Source: Mucilaginibacter lappiensis (GTDB lineage: Bacteria; Bacteroidota; Bacteroidia; Sphingobacteriales; Sphingobacteriaceae). Taken from it: a DNA stretch of 64,000 bases. The stretch's first letter is position 1. Every line of letters starts with the position of its first letter. The stretch spans positions 1-64,000 of the forward strand of contig NZ_FTMG01000022.1 of NCBI RefSeq assembly GCF_900155965.1. The letters are read 5' to 3'. The notes under the pieces were generated by a model, which made no database searches, was not told the DNA's origin, and saw only the letters and a list, made by a program, of their open reading frames with translations. This document shows, one piece after another, positions 44,108 to 54,100 of this stretch. The position numbers and the translations under genes are program-made.

Positions 44108-45487
44108 TTAAATTCCTGTCGGCGGAACAAGCTTACGTATACTGTTATTGTTGCTATCCGCTATCCAGATATTTCCGCTGGCATCAGCTACCAGGCCCTG
44201 TGGCGCATTAAATAAGGCATTAGCACCTTGTCCATCGACAAAACCTGCTGTTGCTGTTTTTCCTGCTAATGTAAGCAAAACCTTGTTGGTGGTTAACTCT
44301 AAAATACGTCCGTTTTGGTCGCTTATAAATAAGTTTCCTTTAGTATCAAAAGTAAGGGCGCCCGGGTTACTGATCAGGGTTGATAATTTAAGACCGCCAA
44401 CAACAGTTGTTACAACACCGGCAGCTGTAATCTTGCGGATGGCATAATTTTGCAAATCGGCCACGTAAATATTACCCTGAGCATCCAATGCAATGCCATT
44501 TGGCTGGTTGAATTGTGCGGTTGTTGCTGTGGCATTGTCTACATAACCGGCTGTTGTTTTACCCGCGATAGTAGTTACCACACCTGCTGCTGTAACTTTG
44601 CGGATAAGATTATTGCCCTGATCGGCTACATATAAGTTGCCCTGCCCATCCAGCGCCAATCCCCGCGGACTGTTAAAGGTTGCTTTGTTGCCAGTGCCAT
44701 CGGCATAACCGGCGTCTCCACTTCCCGCAAGGGTACTTACCGTACCATTTGCAGATATTTTACGGATCATATTGTTGCCAAAATCGGCTACATAAATATT
44801 GCCGGCAGCATCGGCCACCAGGCTTTGCGGTGCATAGAATTTAGCACTGGCAACCGGTCCGTCAACGTAACCTATACTCCCGTTACCAGATACGGTTGTT
44901 ACTACTCCGGATGGTGTAACTTTTCGAATAGCGCTATTAAAGGAATCCGCTACGTAAATATTACCGGAGGCGTCAATACTTAGTCCCTGCGGACTATCAA
45001 ATACCGCATTTGAACCAGTCCCGTCCGAAAATCCGGTAGTTGCACTGCCTGCAACCGTGCTCACCGTACCTCCCAGGGCCGACAGATCTGCGCTGGTAGT
45101 AAATTGAATGGTATTACCATAAGCAGTTCCTGAAGCGCTAATGGCGTATGCCCTTAAATAATAGGTGGTTTTAGGAGTTAAGCCGGTTATCTTACTGGCA
45201 TAACTCAATACAGTAGCCGTGTCGGTAGTTTTAGAGTCGGCCGTGGTGGGGTTTTGATTGCTCGTACTCCAACATACTCCAAGGCCTGATAGGCTTTGGG
45301 TTAAGGTTGTTGTAATTAATCCACCGCTATATGCACCCGTACCGGTAGCTGTAGAGGTTACATCCAATGTTACTAAAGTTGGTGGAGTGCCCGATATACC
45401 TGAGCTTTTGTTACAGCTGGTAACGATTAAAAAAACAGCTAGCAGGCCTGTAGCAAAAAGAATGGATTTAGTTAAGGTTTTGTTCAT
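44108..45487 (-). CDS. NHL-repeat lipoprotein
   Basis: A 459-residue lipoprotein; the lipobox is LIVTSC with Cys25. A fibronectin-III-like domain follows (LITTTLTQSLSGLGVCWSTS ... LTPKTTYYLRAYAISASGTA), then about six NHL repeats built as GLSIDASGNIYVADSFNSA, IRKVTPSGVVTTV with the spacer GNGSIGYVDG, expected to form a six-bladed beta-propeller. Common in Bacteroidota, surface or periplasmic; no catalytic residues seen. Starts at ATG 45487. The function is unknown, possibly ligand binding. Confidence 0.9.
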   Translation of the reverse strand: MNKTLTKSILFATGLLAVFLIVTSCNKSSGISGTPPTLVTLDVTSTATGTGAYSGGLITTTLTQSLSGLGVCWSTSNQNPTTADSKTTDTATVLSYASKITGLTPKTTYYLRAYAISASGTAYGNTIQFTTSADLSALGGTVSTVAGSATTGFSDGTGSNAVFDSPQGLSIDASGNIYVADSFNSAIRKVTPSGVVTTVSGNGSIGYVDGPVASAKFYAPQSLVADAAGNIYVADFGNNMIRKISANGTVSTLAGSGDAGYADGTGNKATFNSPRGLALDGQGNLYVADQGNNLIRKVTAAGVVTTIAGKTTAGYVDNATATTAQFNQPNGIALDAQGNIYVADLQNYAIRKITAAGVVTTVVGGLKLSTLISNPGALTFDTKGNLFISDQNGRILELTTNKVLLTLAGKTATAGFVDGQGANALFNAPQGLVADASGNIWIADSNNNSIRKLVPPTGI

Positions 45488-45739
45488 GTGTTAATAGATT
45501 AAGTAGTAAGTATGTTATTAAGCACTTTATTAACTCTATACGTGGCAGCATATTATTTAGCTACAGAGGTTTTAACATATCTTAACAGATGGCATTAAAA
45601 TCCTCTTTTATAGTCTAAAAATGGCCTTTACACCCACTAAATAGATATTTTCTGATGAGGATACTATGAAGAAGGGTAATATGATCAGGGCGAATAACAT
45701 TTTGCCTATATAATTGTTACAATACAATAAACAATAACC

Positions 45740-46204
45740 ATGAAATTCCCCATATTTCTACTAGCCCTTTTACTTTCATCTGCTGTTTTAGCGCAGCAGC
45801 ATACACCTTTACCGCACGGTATGGTTTATGGCGCAAAACCAGATACTCAGGCCATGATGAATGCCACAAAGCTGGAAAGCTTCATGGGAAAAAAAACACG
45901 GATCAGCACTACTATTGAAGGCCGGGTGATTAGAGTGATTCACGAAAAGGGTGGTTGGTTTGAGTTAGATGCAGGCGGAGGTAAAGTGATAGCTGCGCAT
46001 TTTAAAAATTATAATGTTAACATTCCTGCAGATATGGCCGGACGTGTGGTGATCATTGAAGGCGTAGCCCAAAAACAATTCATAGCCGATGATCTTCAAC
46101 ATCTGGCAGGAGATACTGTTACCGGGAAGAAACAGCACCAGGTGAAAACCAATGCTAAAAGGAAACTAACCTTTGAAGTAAAAGGATTGCAGGTAGATAA
46201 ATAA
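45740..46204 (+). CDS. DUF4920 family secreted protein
   Basis: A 154-residue protein with a signal peptide (ends AVLAQQ). The core is DUF4920: MGKKTRISTTIEGRVIRV, KGGWFELDAGGGKVIAAHF, KNYNVNIPADMAGRVVIIEG and VAQKQFIADDLQHLAGD. The fold is an OB-like barrel; members are exported and of unknown function. The stop codon TAA is immediately followed by a half copy of the GC-rich dispersed repeat. Confidence 0.85.
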   Translation: MKFPIFLLALLLSSAVLAQQHTPLPHGMVYGAKPDTQAMMNATKLESFMGKKTRISTTIEGRVIRVIHEKGGWFELDAGGGKVIAAHFKNYNVNIPADMAGRVVIIEGVAQKQFIADDLQHLAGDTVTGKKQHQVKTNAKRKLTFEVKGLQVDK

Positions 46205-46232
46205 CCCCCTAACCCCCTAAAGGGGGAATTTA
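46201..46232. repeat. Half copy of the CCCCCTAAAGGGGG repeat
   Basis: AACCCCCTAACCCCCTAAAG then GGGGAATT; matches the minus-strand arm at 5466-5497. It starts within the DUF4920 stop codon. A low-complexity tract follows to 46320 with ATTATTCGGAATTCGG-type units. Confidence 0.8.
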
Positions 46233-46341
46233 AGAGAAATAATATCGAATAATGAATTTTGAATTTCCAATATCTAAATCATTATTCGGAATTCGGTGCC
46301 CGATATTTAATACTTCATAAACCCTTATTTAGGGGCAATTG

Positions 46342-46441
46342 ATGGTTTACACTTTTAAGTCTAATATGCCATGTGAAATGATATAAATGATTAATTACCA
46401 ATTAGATATGTGCATGTTGACCATGAAAAAGTGTAAACCAT
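46342..46441. repeat. MITE-like element with 15-bp terminal inverted repeats
   Basis: ATGGTTTACACTTTT (46342-46356) and AAAAGTGTAAACCAT (46427-46441) are perfectly inverted and enclose 70 bp of AT-rich, non-coding sequence. No target duplication is evident. The transposase that would move it is not in the window. Confidence 0.5.
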
Positions 46442-46496
46442 GTTAACCCACTTTTTAACAAAATAAGCCTCTGAAAGGAGAATTTTGAATAGCCCC

Positions 46497-46543
46497 TTAA
46501 AATAAAAGGGAATCCATACATCATGGATTCCCTTTTATTTTAA
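46497..46543 (-). terminator. Very strong terminator of the ACP-like membrane protein gene
   Basis: Perfect 21-bp stem (46497-46517 with 46523-46543) with a 5-nt loop; A and T tails on both sides. Confidence 0.95.
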
Positions 46544-46562
46544 AGAGATTATTTGATGCTAA

Positions 46563-47252
46563 TTAAAACTTAGCGTCGCGGGTTAATACCGATGGTTCCA
46601 GATATAGATCGGCTGTAAATAGTTCTTTTACTTTTTGCGATATCTCGTTGCGATTAACGGTTGAGGCATCCCGACGGCATTTGATATAATGTTCGCGGGC
46701 CACTTTCTCGGCCAGATCGCCCAGGGTTTTTACTTTAAGTTCCTTTCCGAATTTGCCGGCTAGCATTAAGCCTGTTATGGCAACAATTACTCCAATAAGA
46801 GCCATTACCGGCTGATAAAAGAAACCTACTGCCGATGCCAAAAGTACAAATACGAATGTGCCTATAATGCCCTGTTTAGGTTGTAAAAGATTAATCTTGA
46901 AACCCATTTCGCGTTCAATCTCGGCAATTACCTGTAAACGGGTATCCCTCGGGAAAATATCTGCTAGTTTGGTTTGCGGTTTTATTAACTCTTTTGGGGG
47001 CGAAATAGCGGAGTTAATGGCATTGCGTATTTTATAAAATGCATGCTGAGTGGTACAGCTATCGTTATTGGTTTGTTTTACCTTCTCCACAACAATATCA
47101 CAAAGTTTGCCGAAGGTTTTTACATCCTTACATGATGTGTCGTCTAAACGGATATTAAAGGATCTTTCAATTTTTACAAGAACATCACTTATCTCCTCAG
47201 GATCAACATTATTAAGGTTGAATGCCTGCGTACTATTCGAATTAACTTTCAA
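46563..47252 (-). CDS. Membrane protein with two acyl-carrier-protein-like segments
   Basis: 229 residues. The N-terminal part DVLVKIERSFNIRLDDTSCK, DVKTFGKLCDIVVEKV resembles the second half of an acyl carrier protein (helices II to IV), but the DSL phosphopantetheine motif is not present before it. A second, similar half (QVIAEIEREMGFKINLL) is interrupted by a two-helix transmembrane hairpin (IGTFVFVLLASAVGFF and MALIGVIVAITGLMLAG) and resumes as VKTLGDLAEKVAREHY. Not recognised by name; conserved-looking, no neighbours in the operon. Function unknown. Confidence 0.75.
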   Translation of the reverse strand: MKVNSNSTQAFNLNNVDPEEISDVLVKIERSFNIRLDDTSCKDVKTFGKLCDIVVEKVKQTNNDSCTTQHAFYKIRNAINSAISPPKELIKPQTKLADIFPRDTRLQVIAEIEREMGFKINLLQPKQGIIGTFVFVLLASAVGFFYQPVMALIGVIVAITGLMLAGKFGKELKVKTLGDLAEKVAREHYIKCRRDASTVNRNEISQKVKELFTADLYLEPSVLTRDAKF

Positions 47253-47355
47253 TCTATACTAACTTAGTTCAACAATAATTTCCCTGCAGCCAGGGGGCTA
47301 CAGGGAAATGTTATCGGTAATTAAACTGCGAGTGCAATCTAATGTTTTAATTATT

Positions 47356-50172
47356 TTATTTGCTCAGGTACATTGATTTCTCTTTGTACAAATGTCTGAA
47401 ATAAGGATCCTGAAGGTTAGGGATAAAACGGATAGCCTCGCCGGTTGATTTCATTTCGGGGCCCAGTTCCTTGGTTACTTCAGGGAATTTATCGAAAGAG
47501 AACACCGGTTCTTTGATAGCATAACCCCAAAGTTTGCGTTCGATAGTGAAATCTTTAAGCTTGTTAACACCAAGCATTACTTTGGCGGCTATATTAATGT
47601 AAGGTACGTCGTAAGCTTTGGCAATGAATGGTACAGTACGTGAGGCGCGTGGGTTAGCTTCAATCACATATACCTGATCGTTCTTAACCGCGAACTGGAT
47701 GTTCAGTAAGCCGCGTACGTTTAAGGCCTTGGCTATTTTTATAGTGTATTCCTCCATCAAGCTGATCACGTTGTCTGACAGGTCAAACGGTGGTAATACC
47801 GAGAATGAATCGCCAGAGTGGATACCCGCAGGCTCAATATGCTCCATCATACCTATAATGTGCACATCGTCACCATCGCTGATCGAGTCAGTTTCGGCTT
47901 CGGCAGCACGATCAAGGAAATGGTCAATCAGTACACGGTTTCCAGGAAGGTTCTTCAATAAGCTAACAACCGCTTTTTCCAGGTCTTCATCGTTGATCAC
48001 AATGCTCATTCCCTGGCCGCCTAATACATAGCTTGGGCGCACCAACACCGGGTAACCAACATGGTGGGCTACTTCAAGGGCTTCTTCTGCACTTTCGGCA
48101 ACACCATATTTAGGGTAAGGGATTTCAAGTTCTTTCAGCAGGTCTGAGAAGCGGCCGCGATCTTCGGCAATGTCCATATCATTAAAAGAAGTACCGATGA
48201 TCTTAATGCCGTGTTCGTGCATTTTCTCGGCCATTTTTAAAGCGGTTTGCCCGCCAAGCTGAACAATTACACCATAAGGTTTTTCCAGCTCGATGATCTC
48301 GCGTACATGCTCCCAGTATACCGGCTCAAAATAAAGCTTATCGGCCATGTTAAAGTCGGTCGAAACAGTTTCAGGGTTACAGTTTACCATGATAGCTTCA
48401 AAACCCGATTCTTTGGCTGCAAGTAATCCGTGCACACAGCTGTAATCAAATTCGATACCCTGGCCAATGCGGTTAGGGCCCGATCCTAAAACAATTATTT
48501 TCTTTTTGTCAGACGATATTGATTCGTTCTCGCCTTCGTAAGTAGAGTAGTAGTAAGGTGTTTTGGCCGGAAACTCGGCAGCGCAGGTATCAACCATTTT
48601 GTAAACGCGGTTAATGCCTAAGGCTTTGCGGCGTTGGTAAACATCCTCTTCGGTCACATTGCCCAGTATGTAGGCAATTTGAGTATCCGAGAACCCTTTT
48701 TGTTTCAGCGTATACAAGAATTCCTCAGGGATGTTTGTTAATGAATAGCGGCGCAATTCGTTTTCCAGGTTCACCACGTCCATGATCTGATTCAGAAACC
48801 AGCGATCAATTTTGGTAACTTTCCTAACCGATTCAATCGGAACACCTAAACTCAACGCATCATATACGTGGAATAATCTGTCCCAGCTTGGATGCTCCAG
48901 GCTGTGCATGATCTCCTCCAGGTTGCGGCTCTGACGACCATCAGCACCTAAGCCGGCACGACCGATCTCTAAGCTCTGACAGGCTTTCTGCAAGGCTTCA
49001 ATAAAGCTGCGGCCAATGCCCATTACTTCACCTACTGATTTCATTTGCAGGCCCAGCTCGCGGTTGGCTCCTTTAAATTTATCAAAGTTCCAGCGAGGTA
49101 TCTTAACGATCACATAATCCAGCGTAGGCTCAAAATAAGCTGAGGTGGTTTTAGTGATCTGATTTTCAATTTCGTCAAGATTATAACCTATGGCCAGTTT
49201 GGCGGCAATTTTAGCAATCGGGTAACCGGTTGCTTTTGATGCCAGGGCAGATGAGCGGGAAACGCGCGGGTTAATTTCAATGGCGATGATAGATTCATCG
49301 GCAGGGTTAACCGAAAACTGTACGTTACAACCGCCTGCAAAATTACCAATGGCGCGCATCATGCGGATGGCCTGGTTACGCATATCCTGGTAACAGCGAT
49401 CGCTCAGGGTCATGGCCGGGGCCACGGTGATCGAGTCGCCGGTATGGATACCCATCGGGTCAAAATTTTCGATAGAGCAAATGATGATCACGTTATCGTT
49501 GTTATCACGCAGTAGCTCCAGCTCATATTCTTTCCAGCCTATAACAGCCTGCTCCACCAAAACCTCGTGCGATGGTGAGGCCTGTAGGCCACGGCTTAAA
49601 GCGGCATCAAAGTCTTCTTTTTTGTGTACAAAACCGGCGCCTTTCCCACCCAACGTATAGCTTGGACGAATAACCAGTGGGAAGCCGATCTCCTGAGCTG
49701 CTTCTTTACCTTCCAGGAAAGAGTTGGCAATTTTGGAAGTAGCAACACCTACACCAATATCAACCATCAATTGGCGAAAAGCTTCGCGATTTTCGGTTTT
49801 TTCTATTGCGGCTAGGTCAACACCAACAATTTTAACACCATATTTTTCCCAAATTCCGAGCTCGGCAACACTAATACAAAGGTTAAGCGCGGTTTGGCCA
49901 CCCATGGTAGGCAGTACTGCGTCAATCTGCTGTTCCTGTAGTATTTTCTCAATACTTTCAGGTTCAAGCGGCAGCAGGTACACATGATCGGCAATAACCT
50001 TATCTGTCATGATAGTGGCAGGGTTACTGTTGATGATGGATACGGTGATACCTTCGTCTTTCAGGGAAAGGGCGGCTTGTGAGCCGGCGTAATCAAATTC
50101 GCAGGCCTGGCCGATAATAATAGGGCCGGAGCCAATAATGAGAACAGATTTGATGGAATTATCTTTGGGCAT
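47356..50172 (-). CDS. carB: Carbamoyl-phosphate synthase large subunit without MGS domain
   Basis: 938 residues, about 130 less than the usual 1,070. Two ATP-grasp halves are complete: first with SVLIIGSGPIIIGQACEFDY, IRPSYTLGGKGAG and IEINPRVSRSSALASKATGY; second with KIIVLGSGPNRIGQGIEFDY, VRPSYVLGGQGMS and VIEANPRASRTVPF. The frame ends after GEAIRFIPNLQDPYFRHLYK, so the C-terminal allosteric MGS-like domain is missing; 47253-47355 is too short to hold it. This form is usual in Bacteroidota (family knowledge). Makes carbamoyl phosphate for arginine and pyrimidines. No carA nearby. Confidence 0.93.
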   Translation of the reverse strand: MPKDNSIKSVLIIGSGPIIIGQACEFDYAGSQAALSLKDEGITVSIINSNPATIMTDKVIADHVYLLPLEPESIEKILQEQQIDAVLPTMGGQTALNLCISVAELGIWEKYGVKIVGVDLAAIEKTENREAFRQLMVDIGVGVATSKIANSFLEGKEAAQEIGFPLVIRPSYTLGGKGAGFVHKKEDFDAALSRGLQASPSHEVLVEQAVIGWKEYELELLRDNNDNVIIICSIENFDPMGIHTGDSITVAPAMTLSDRCYQDMRNQAIRMMRAIGNFAGGCNVQFSVNPADESIIAIEINPRVSRSSALASKATGYPIAKIAAKLAIGYNLDEIENQITKTTSAYFEPTLDYVIVKIPRWNFDKFKGANRELGLQMKSVGEVMGIGRSFIEALQKACQSLEIGRAGLGADGRQSRNLEEIMHSLEHPSWDRLFHVYDALSLGVPIESVRKVTKIDRWFLNQIMDVVNLENELRRYSLTNIPEEFLYTLKQKGFSDTQIAYILGNVTEEDVYQRRKALGINRVYKMVDTCAAEFPAKTPYYYSTYEGENESISSDKKKIIVLGSGPNRIGQGIEFDYSCVHGLLAAKESGFEAIMVNCNPETVSTDFNMADKLYFEPVYWEHVREIIELEKPYGVIVQLGGQTALKMAEKMHEHGIKIIGTSFNDMDIAEDRGRFSDLLKELEIPYPKYGVAESAEEALEVAHHVGYPVLVRPSYVLGGQGMSIVINDEDLEKAVVSLLKNLPGNRVLIDHFLDRAAEAETDSISDGDDVHIIGMMEHIEPAGIHSGDSFSVLPPFDLSDNVISLMEEYTIKIAKALNVRGLLNIQFAVKNDQVYVIEANPRASRTVPFIAKAYDVPYINIAAKVMLGVNKLKDFTIERKLWGYAIKEPVFSFDKFPEVTKELGPEMKSTGEAIRFIPNLQDPYFRHLYKEKSMYLSK

Positions 50173-50562
50173 AGGGCTTTTTTTAAGTCAAAAGTTCTAA
50201 GTCAAAAGTTAAAGGCTTTTAAGGCCCGTAAACGATTTTTCCTATGCACTGAAGGCGAGAAATCCCGACCTCAGTGTCGGGGTGCAAAGATATGCTTTTG
50301 TTAAACTTTTTTTGCTATTTTTTTACAAAATTTCAGAAAGCTTCCATAACCTGATTTTACGTTGCTTTTCGTGCACTAAAATGTGTTTTTAAATGCAAAA
50401 AATGTATTTTTAAATATTGTTGCGATAAACCAGTCCAAAACCTTTATATATTGTGTTTTTACCTGCTTTTAAGGTAAATTATACCGAACTTTAAGTCGAG
50501 ATCCTCATAAGAGAATCACCGGACTTTTATCCGTAGCTTACCGGTCAACCATCTGAATTAAA
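50173..50562. other. Intergenic region between carB and the lipoprotein gene
   Basis: Contains AAGTCAAAAGTTCTAAGTCA tandem-like units (50175-50205), a CCCGAC / GTCGGG hairpin (50264-50281) and AT-rich divergent promoter DNA. No gene seen. Confidence 0.5.
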
Positions 50563-51090
50563 ATGATGAAGAAACTTACATTTATTTTGCTTGCTTCAAT
50601 TTTATTTTTAAGCAGCTGTGCTATGATGCAACGTGTTGTAAAAGGTACGTTCCCCTATACAGCCAATATGGTAATCCCGGCGTCAGCAAGTGTAGGTGAG
50701 CCCCATACGGCTATAAGCACTGCTAACAGCTTTGATCAGGACTTTACCAAGGATGGTAATAATGCAGGCAAAATAAGCGAGGTGCGTATAGTATCGGCTA
50801 AATTGGAATCAAAGGACCCAGCAAATTATAACATTGGTAATATAGCTTCATTACGGGTATATATGGCCAAAGCCGATGGGAGTGATGAGGTGATGGTAGC
50901 AATACGTAAGGATATTGCTGCTACTTCAGGTAACAGTATTGTCCTGGATATTGATAACTCACATTTTCTTGATGAGTTGGTTAGGCAGCCCAATGTGCGT
51001 ATCCGGATGGTTTACAAATTACGTAAAGCTGGTGATGTGGATGTAAGCTTGAAACTATCGCTCGGCATTGGTGCTGATCCTCGTAATTAA
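50563..51090 (+). CDS. Small lipoprotein, 175 residues
   Basis: Signal peptide LTFILLASILFLSSC with Cys19 as the lipobox. The mature part starts AMMQRVVKGTFPYTANMVIP and has a regular beta pattern (ISEVRIVSAKLESKDPANYN, IASLRVYMAKADGSDEVMVA, VRIRMVYKLRKAGDVDVSLK) suggesting a beta-sandwich like LEA14/WHy-type domains, which I cannot confirm. Outer-membrane or periplasmic; function unknown. Ends before a hairpin. Confidence 0.75.
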   Translation: MMKKLTFILLASILFLSSCAMMQRVVKGTFPYTANMVIPASASVGEPHTAISTANSFDQDFTKDGNNAGKISEVRIVSAKLESKDPANYNIGNIASLRVYMAKADGSDEVMVAIRKDIAATSGNSIVLDIDNSHFLDELVRQPNVRIRMVYKLRKAGDVDVSLKLSLGIGADPRN

Positions 51091-51148
51091 TTGGCTAATG
51101 AAAAACCTATAATCTACCTGGCAGCCCAAATCATTAAACAAAAGATTA

Positions 51149-51182
51149 TCTAGGGAACTTGCCTATAAGCAAGCCCCCTAGA
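51149..51182. terminator. Terminator between the lipoprotein and glycosidase genes
   Basis: TCTAGGG + ACTTGC pairs with GCAAG + CCCTAGA with small internal bulges and a CTATAA loop. Lies between convergent genes. Confidence 0.7.
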
Positions 51183-51186
51183 ACGA

Positions 51187-54100
51187 TTAATATTTATAAA
51201 TTTTGTAACCTTTGGTTTTGCCTTTGCTATCGGTTATGTTGATAACATAATAACCAGGCGATAAGCCGTTAAGGTCCAACTCATAATGTGTATTATTAAT
51301 ATTTGAGAATTTTTTAACTGTATGCCCGGTCCCAAATTCGGTAAGTTGCAGAGCCGATATTTCAATGGAATTATCCAAATGCAATACAGAAGTTGTCGGG
51401 TTTGGATAATACGTGAGCTTTGATGTTGGTTGAGCTTTAACAGGGATAACCTGATTGTTTTTTACATCCGCTACAGTCCCCGCACCAACGGTAATACGAT
51501 AAATGGCGGCATCGGCAGCACCAAGGGTAAAGCTCATGGAATTGTTGCTGATGTTTGATGTAGTGCCGGCATATAATTCCTTCATAGCATAGGTGCCATT
51601 GGGCAGGCCAATACGACTGAAGTTTACTGTGTATGATTTGCTGCTGGTACCATAATTAAATGCTGCCAGGTATAAATAATTACCAATACCACGGGCAAAT
51701 AGCTCACTTGTCCCGGTGCCGGTGTTGCCGTCGACAGCTCTGAAAGCAACTCCATTGCGGGCAATATCCAATACATCCTGGTTCTGAAAAAAGGTTTGCG
51801 CCCTGCCTGTCCATTGTCCGGTTGTTGAGTAGTTATCGCCGGTAATTACGGTTCCTGTAATGACTCCAGAAGCTACCCGTACATGATTGGTTCCGAGCGT
51901 TTCAGTGGCTAAAACCTCGTGATCTGCATCAATGTAATTGTACATATAGGTTTGCCACCAGCCGTAGTTGGTGCTGTTAAGCGTATATTTTGCATCGTTG
52001 ATGGACGAATAAGCGTCGCAGGCTATCCTGCGCATGTGTGCATAACGTGCAGTTGCCAGGTTAGGCGAAATGGCCGCATATACCAACATCTGCCCGGCAA
52101 GCTGATCAATGAGATACTCCATCCCCTGCCGATAGGCTTGCATACCAGTATGTACATTGCCGTCATAATAACTATCAGCCTCGATGGCTGCGTGCCCCAG
52201 GAAATCAATTTTGATCATTTGAAAGCCCGCTGTTTTAAAGCGACCGATCATATAAGCGATGCGTTGTTTGGTGCCGGGATGGGTGGGATCTAAGGCTCGA
52301 GTACCATCCAGATCGTGGTAAGCGCCGTTTTCCTTTGCCCAGATATCAGTATAGTTATAAGTGCTGCCTTCCACCGTACGACTGGTTTTACCCCAATCAA
52401 CAAATGGTGCCCAATAAACACCTGGTGTTAATCCTTTGCTTTTAGCATAATCTGCAAATTGTTTCAGTTCACCATCGTTCAGGTTGTCCCAGTAGGAGTC
52501 AAGGTCAATATAAGCAGTGTTTCCATTACGAAAACCGGTTAGGTTGTTGGCGAAAAAATCAACCACACCTTTGGCATTAGTGAGGTTCAGATTGCTTTGT
52601 ATCGCTCCCCAGCTATTCCAGCCGAATGGTGTAGGTAAGGTCCAGTTAAAAATGTATGGTGGCTCGGCTATCCGGTTTGATTTTCCGTATTCTTCCATGC
52701 CATCGCGCCAATCACTAAAAAAGCCTACCATCATTTTGGGCGATTTACAGGTAGTTGCACCGACACCCACCCAGCCATGCCCTCTGGCGTCACGCGTAAT
52801 ATTAACATTGGTAAAACCTCCGAAAAGATTTAATTGCGACAAGGTGTTGCTGCCTGAACCTACCATTTGTACTCCAGATTTCCAGTCCTTGTGTTCAATG
52901 GAACCTAATACCAGGCCATTGCGGCTGTTATTATCATATAGAGCGCTAACTTCTGAACTTGTAGTATTTACCGAACTGCTTAAAGATGCAGCATTGTATG
53001 AAATGAACGTGTCATTATCAAACGGGACATTTAATACTCGATTGTCTCCGCTTACGGGTAAAACAACATTGTTGGATGCCAGGGGAGTCATGCCATAACA
53101 ATTGGAACCCGTACCATTCAGTAAAACCTCTGTATAAAAATAACTTCGGTTATTATATACATAAAATACCTGTTGCATGGGTATCAGGCCGCTGCCAGAT
53201 AAGGAGATAATATGTTTGGTTCCTGAACCTAAGCCATCGGAAACGGGTGTTGAGCTATACGTACGAGTGCTATAATTAAGGCTTGAATACAGATTGTTTG
53301 ATTGCGCCGTGGCATAAGCATCGGTAATAACCTTGGTACCATTAAAATAAACATTGTATTTACCAGAGGTTAGATCATATTCAATGCGGCTGTTGGGCGC
53401 AAAGCTTATGTTTTTTGTAGTCGCCGGTATTGTTGCTAAGCTTAATTTATCAGCATTAGGAGCATACCATCCGGGATTGTTTAAGGTAATAGTATTATTA
53501 CCAGCATTTAACGCTACGGTTAGGGTTGCTGTTGCCACGGTAGTCCAGCCGCCGGATGGAACGCAGGCTAACTCTGTTGCCGCTGCGTTATTTACCGATA
53601 CAAAGAATGAGCGAGGATCCTGGGTTGCGTAGTAAACAGTCAATATATAATTACCAGCGGTGCTTACATTAACCGTGTTGGTTACCGAGCCTGTACCCAG
53701 GTTGCCCACCATTGACGTGCCTGAACAGGATGAGCAAGATTGTATATTGGCCCCACCTGCTAACGTGCCGGCTTCGGCTTCGTAAAATATAGGAGCGATG
53801 CCTATCCGGTCTACATTTGGAGCCCATTGCAACGAGTTGTTATTTAATTTTATAGTATTAGTGCCGGCCTGCAGATTAATAACTAGGGTAGTGGTTGCCA
53901 CAGTGCTCCAGCTCCCCGAATTACAGGCTACTATTACGGAGGAATCATTGTTTACGGTTATAAATAAATTACGAGGGTCGGCGGTCAGGTAATTTACGGA
54001 TAAGGTATATTGACCTGCAGTTGTCACATTAACCGGAATAGCAAGCGTTCCGTTTGATGGCCCCCCGAGATTACCCACTTGCTGCCCGCCTGAGCTGCTG

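Noticed and set aside
47253..47355. Possible split-off MGS domain of CarB
   Set aside because: Gap of about 100 nt is far too short and has stops in all frames.
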